This document shows, piece by piece, positions 4,777 to 5,294 of a stretch of 5,294 nucleotides of DNA. The notes beneath the pieces are model-generated. The model ran no database searches, was not told the origin of the DNA, and saw nothing but the letters and a program-made list of their open reading frames with translations. Where the stretch lies: the NCBI GenBank assembly GCA_003224515.1, contig QHZC01000152.1, forward strand, positions 8,936 to 14,229, in the 5' to 3' direction. Source of the DNA: Acidobacteriota bacterium (GTDB lineage Bacteria; Acidobacteriota; Terriglobia; Acidiferrales; UBA7541). Position numbers and translations under genes: made by a program. Each line of letters opens with the position of its first letter. Within the stretch, counting starts at the first letter, position 1.

Positions 4777-5294
4777 ATGTACATTCGAAAATCGACGCGA
4801 ACGTACAAACGCAAAACGTACACCAATCACCTTCTTGTCGAATCCGTTCAAACCGCCAAAGGCCCGCGCCAGCGCACGATTTGCTCTCTGGGAAGTCTGG
4901 AACCCGCTCCGGCCGAAGACTGGCTGGGACTGGCGCACAAGCTCCAATCGGCGTTGCAGGGACAAGAGTCCCTGTCGGGTTCTTCGACCGAAATCCAAGA
5001 ATGGGCGGAGAAAGCCCGCAACAAAAAGAAGAGCACCGGATCCGACGGAGACCGATCGACTGTCACCGTCGAACCCGACAAGGTCCAGATCGAACAAGCG
5101 CGTGAAGCTGGTCCGGTACATGTCGGACACCAGCTCTGGGGCCAGTTGGGGATGAACCGGATTTTGCAGGAGGCCGGGCTTTCCACACGCGCCTGCCGGT
5201 TAACGGAAGTGATGACGCTGAACCGCTTGATCTGTCCTTCCTCCGAACACGCCATGCCGGATTGGATTCGGCGCACCGCTTTGGGAGATATCTT
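4777..5294 (+). CDS. IS1634-family transposase, N-terminal part (cut by window end)
   Basis: An open frame of 172 codons from ATG 4777 runs without a stop to the right edge. It begins MYIRKSTRTYKRKTYTNHLL, followed by VES...KGPRQRTICSLGSLEP (to about residue 43), the typical opening of IS1634-group (IS4-superfamily) transposases. The stretch GPVHVGHQLWGQLGMNRIL (112-130) and LTEVMTLNRLICPSSEHAM, then DWIRRTAL (142-169), matches the conserved region ahead of the catalytic domain, including the 'NRL..PSSE' motif. The DDE catalytic residues of the RNase H-like domain lie beyond the window, so activity cannot be judged. No frameshift or stop is present in the visible part, so the copy may be recent. 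The ribosome site is weak. Family assignment is from memory of related proteins. Confidence 0.85.
   Translation, partial: MYIRKSTRTYKRKTYTNHLLVESVQTAKGPRQRTICSLGSLEPAPAEDWLGLAHKLQSALQGQESLSGSSTEIQEWAEKARNKKKSTGSDGDRSTVTVEPDKVQIEQAREAGPVHVGHQLWGQLGMNRILQEAGLSTRACRLTEVMTLNRLICPSSEHAMPDWIRRTALGDI

Larger units (their letters stand above)
4713..5294 (+). mobile_element. IS1634-family insertion sequence, left part only
   Basis: The element is recognised from its transposase (4777 onward), which runs off the right edge. The left boundary given is a guess placed at the first AGTGACT repeat; the true end may lie anywhere from about 4675 to 4735. Terminal inverted repeats and target duplication cannot be assessed without the right end. 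Confidence 0.6.

Noticed and set aside
4835..5155. 106-aa + strand open frame and opposing minus-strand frames over 4702-5276
   Set aside because: Shadows of the transposase frame, which starts at 4777 and reads through to the edge with clear family motifs.
1..5294. CRISPR array, tRNA or rRNA genes, prophage or toxin-antitoxin system
   Set aside because: No regularly spaced repeats, cloverleaf, rRNA sequence or toxin/antitoxin-like pair was seen on reading both strands by eye.

Overview
The window looks like chromosomal DNA of an Acidobacteriota bacterium, probably class Terriglobia/Acidobacteriia. This rests on three things recognised from memory, with no search run: the GatC/GatA sequence style, a small MerR-like HTH protein and a secreted protein that both resemble uncharacterised acidobacterial proteins, and a 'GATCCTT...CAGGATGAC'-type hairpin repeat. 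All supported genes lie on the + strand.

Layout. Bases 1-530 hold no supportable gene. They contain a dispersed-type inverted repeat (55-89), a second GC-rich hairpin (112-131) and, just before the first gene, an extended -10 promoter (483-491). Next comes a probable operon: gatC (531-833, TTG start), gatA (901-2310) and a DinB-like metal-binding protein (2340-2876, GTG start). GatC and GatA are two of the three subunits of the tRNA-dependent amidotransferase GatCAB, which converts Asp-tRNA(Asn) and/or Glu-tRNA(Gln) to the correctly amidated forms. gatB is not in the window. A 236-bp intergenic stretch with two adjacent hairpins follows, then a 72-aa HTH protein (3113-3331) closed by a strong intrinsic terminator (3357-3392). 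A separate gene for an exported 336-aa protein of unknown function follows (3511-4521). The right edge is the 5' part of an IS1634-family (IS4-superfamily) transposase (4777 to past the window end), preceded by AT-richer DNA with a short direct repeat and a 10-bp palindrome that probably includes the left end of the element.

The most unusual observation is in GatA. Compared with GatA sequences recalled from memory (Staphylococcus aureus numbering), the protein lacks ten consecutive residues directly after the substrate-binding arginine helix, with the frame intact. A normally very conserved block after the catalytic serine is also altered. All catalytic and glutamine-contact residues are still present. 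I see no novel defence, CRISPR, phage or biosynthetic system. Apart from the IS insertion this is ordinary core and lineage-specific chromosome.
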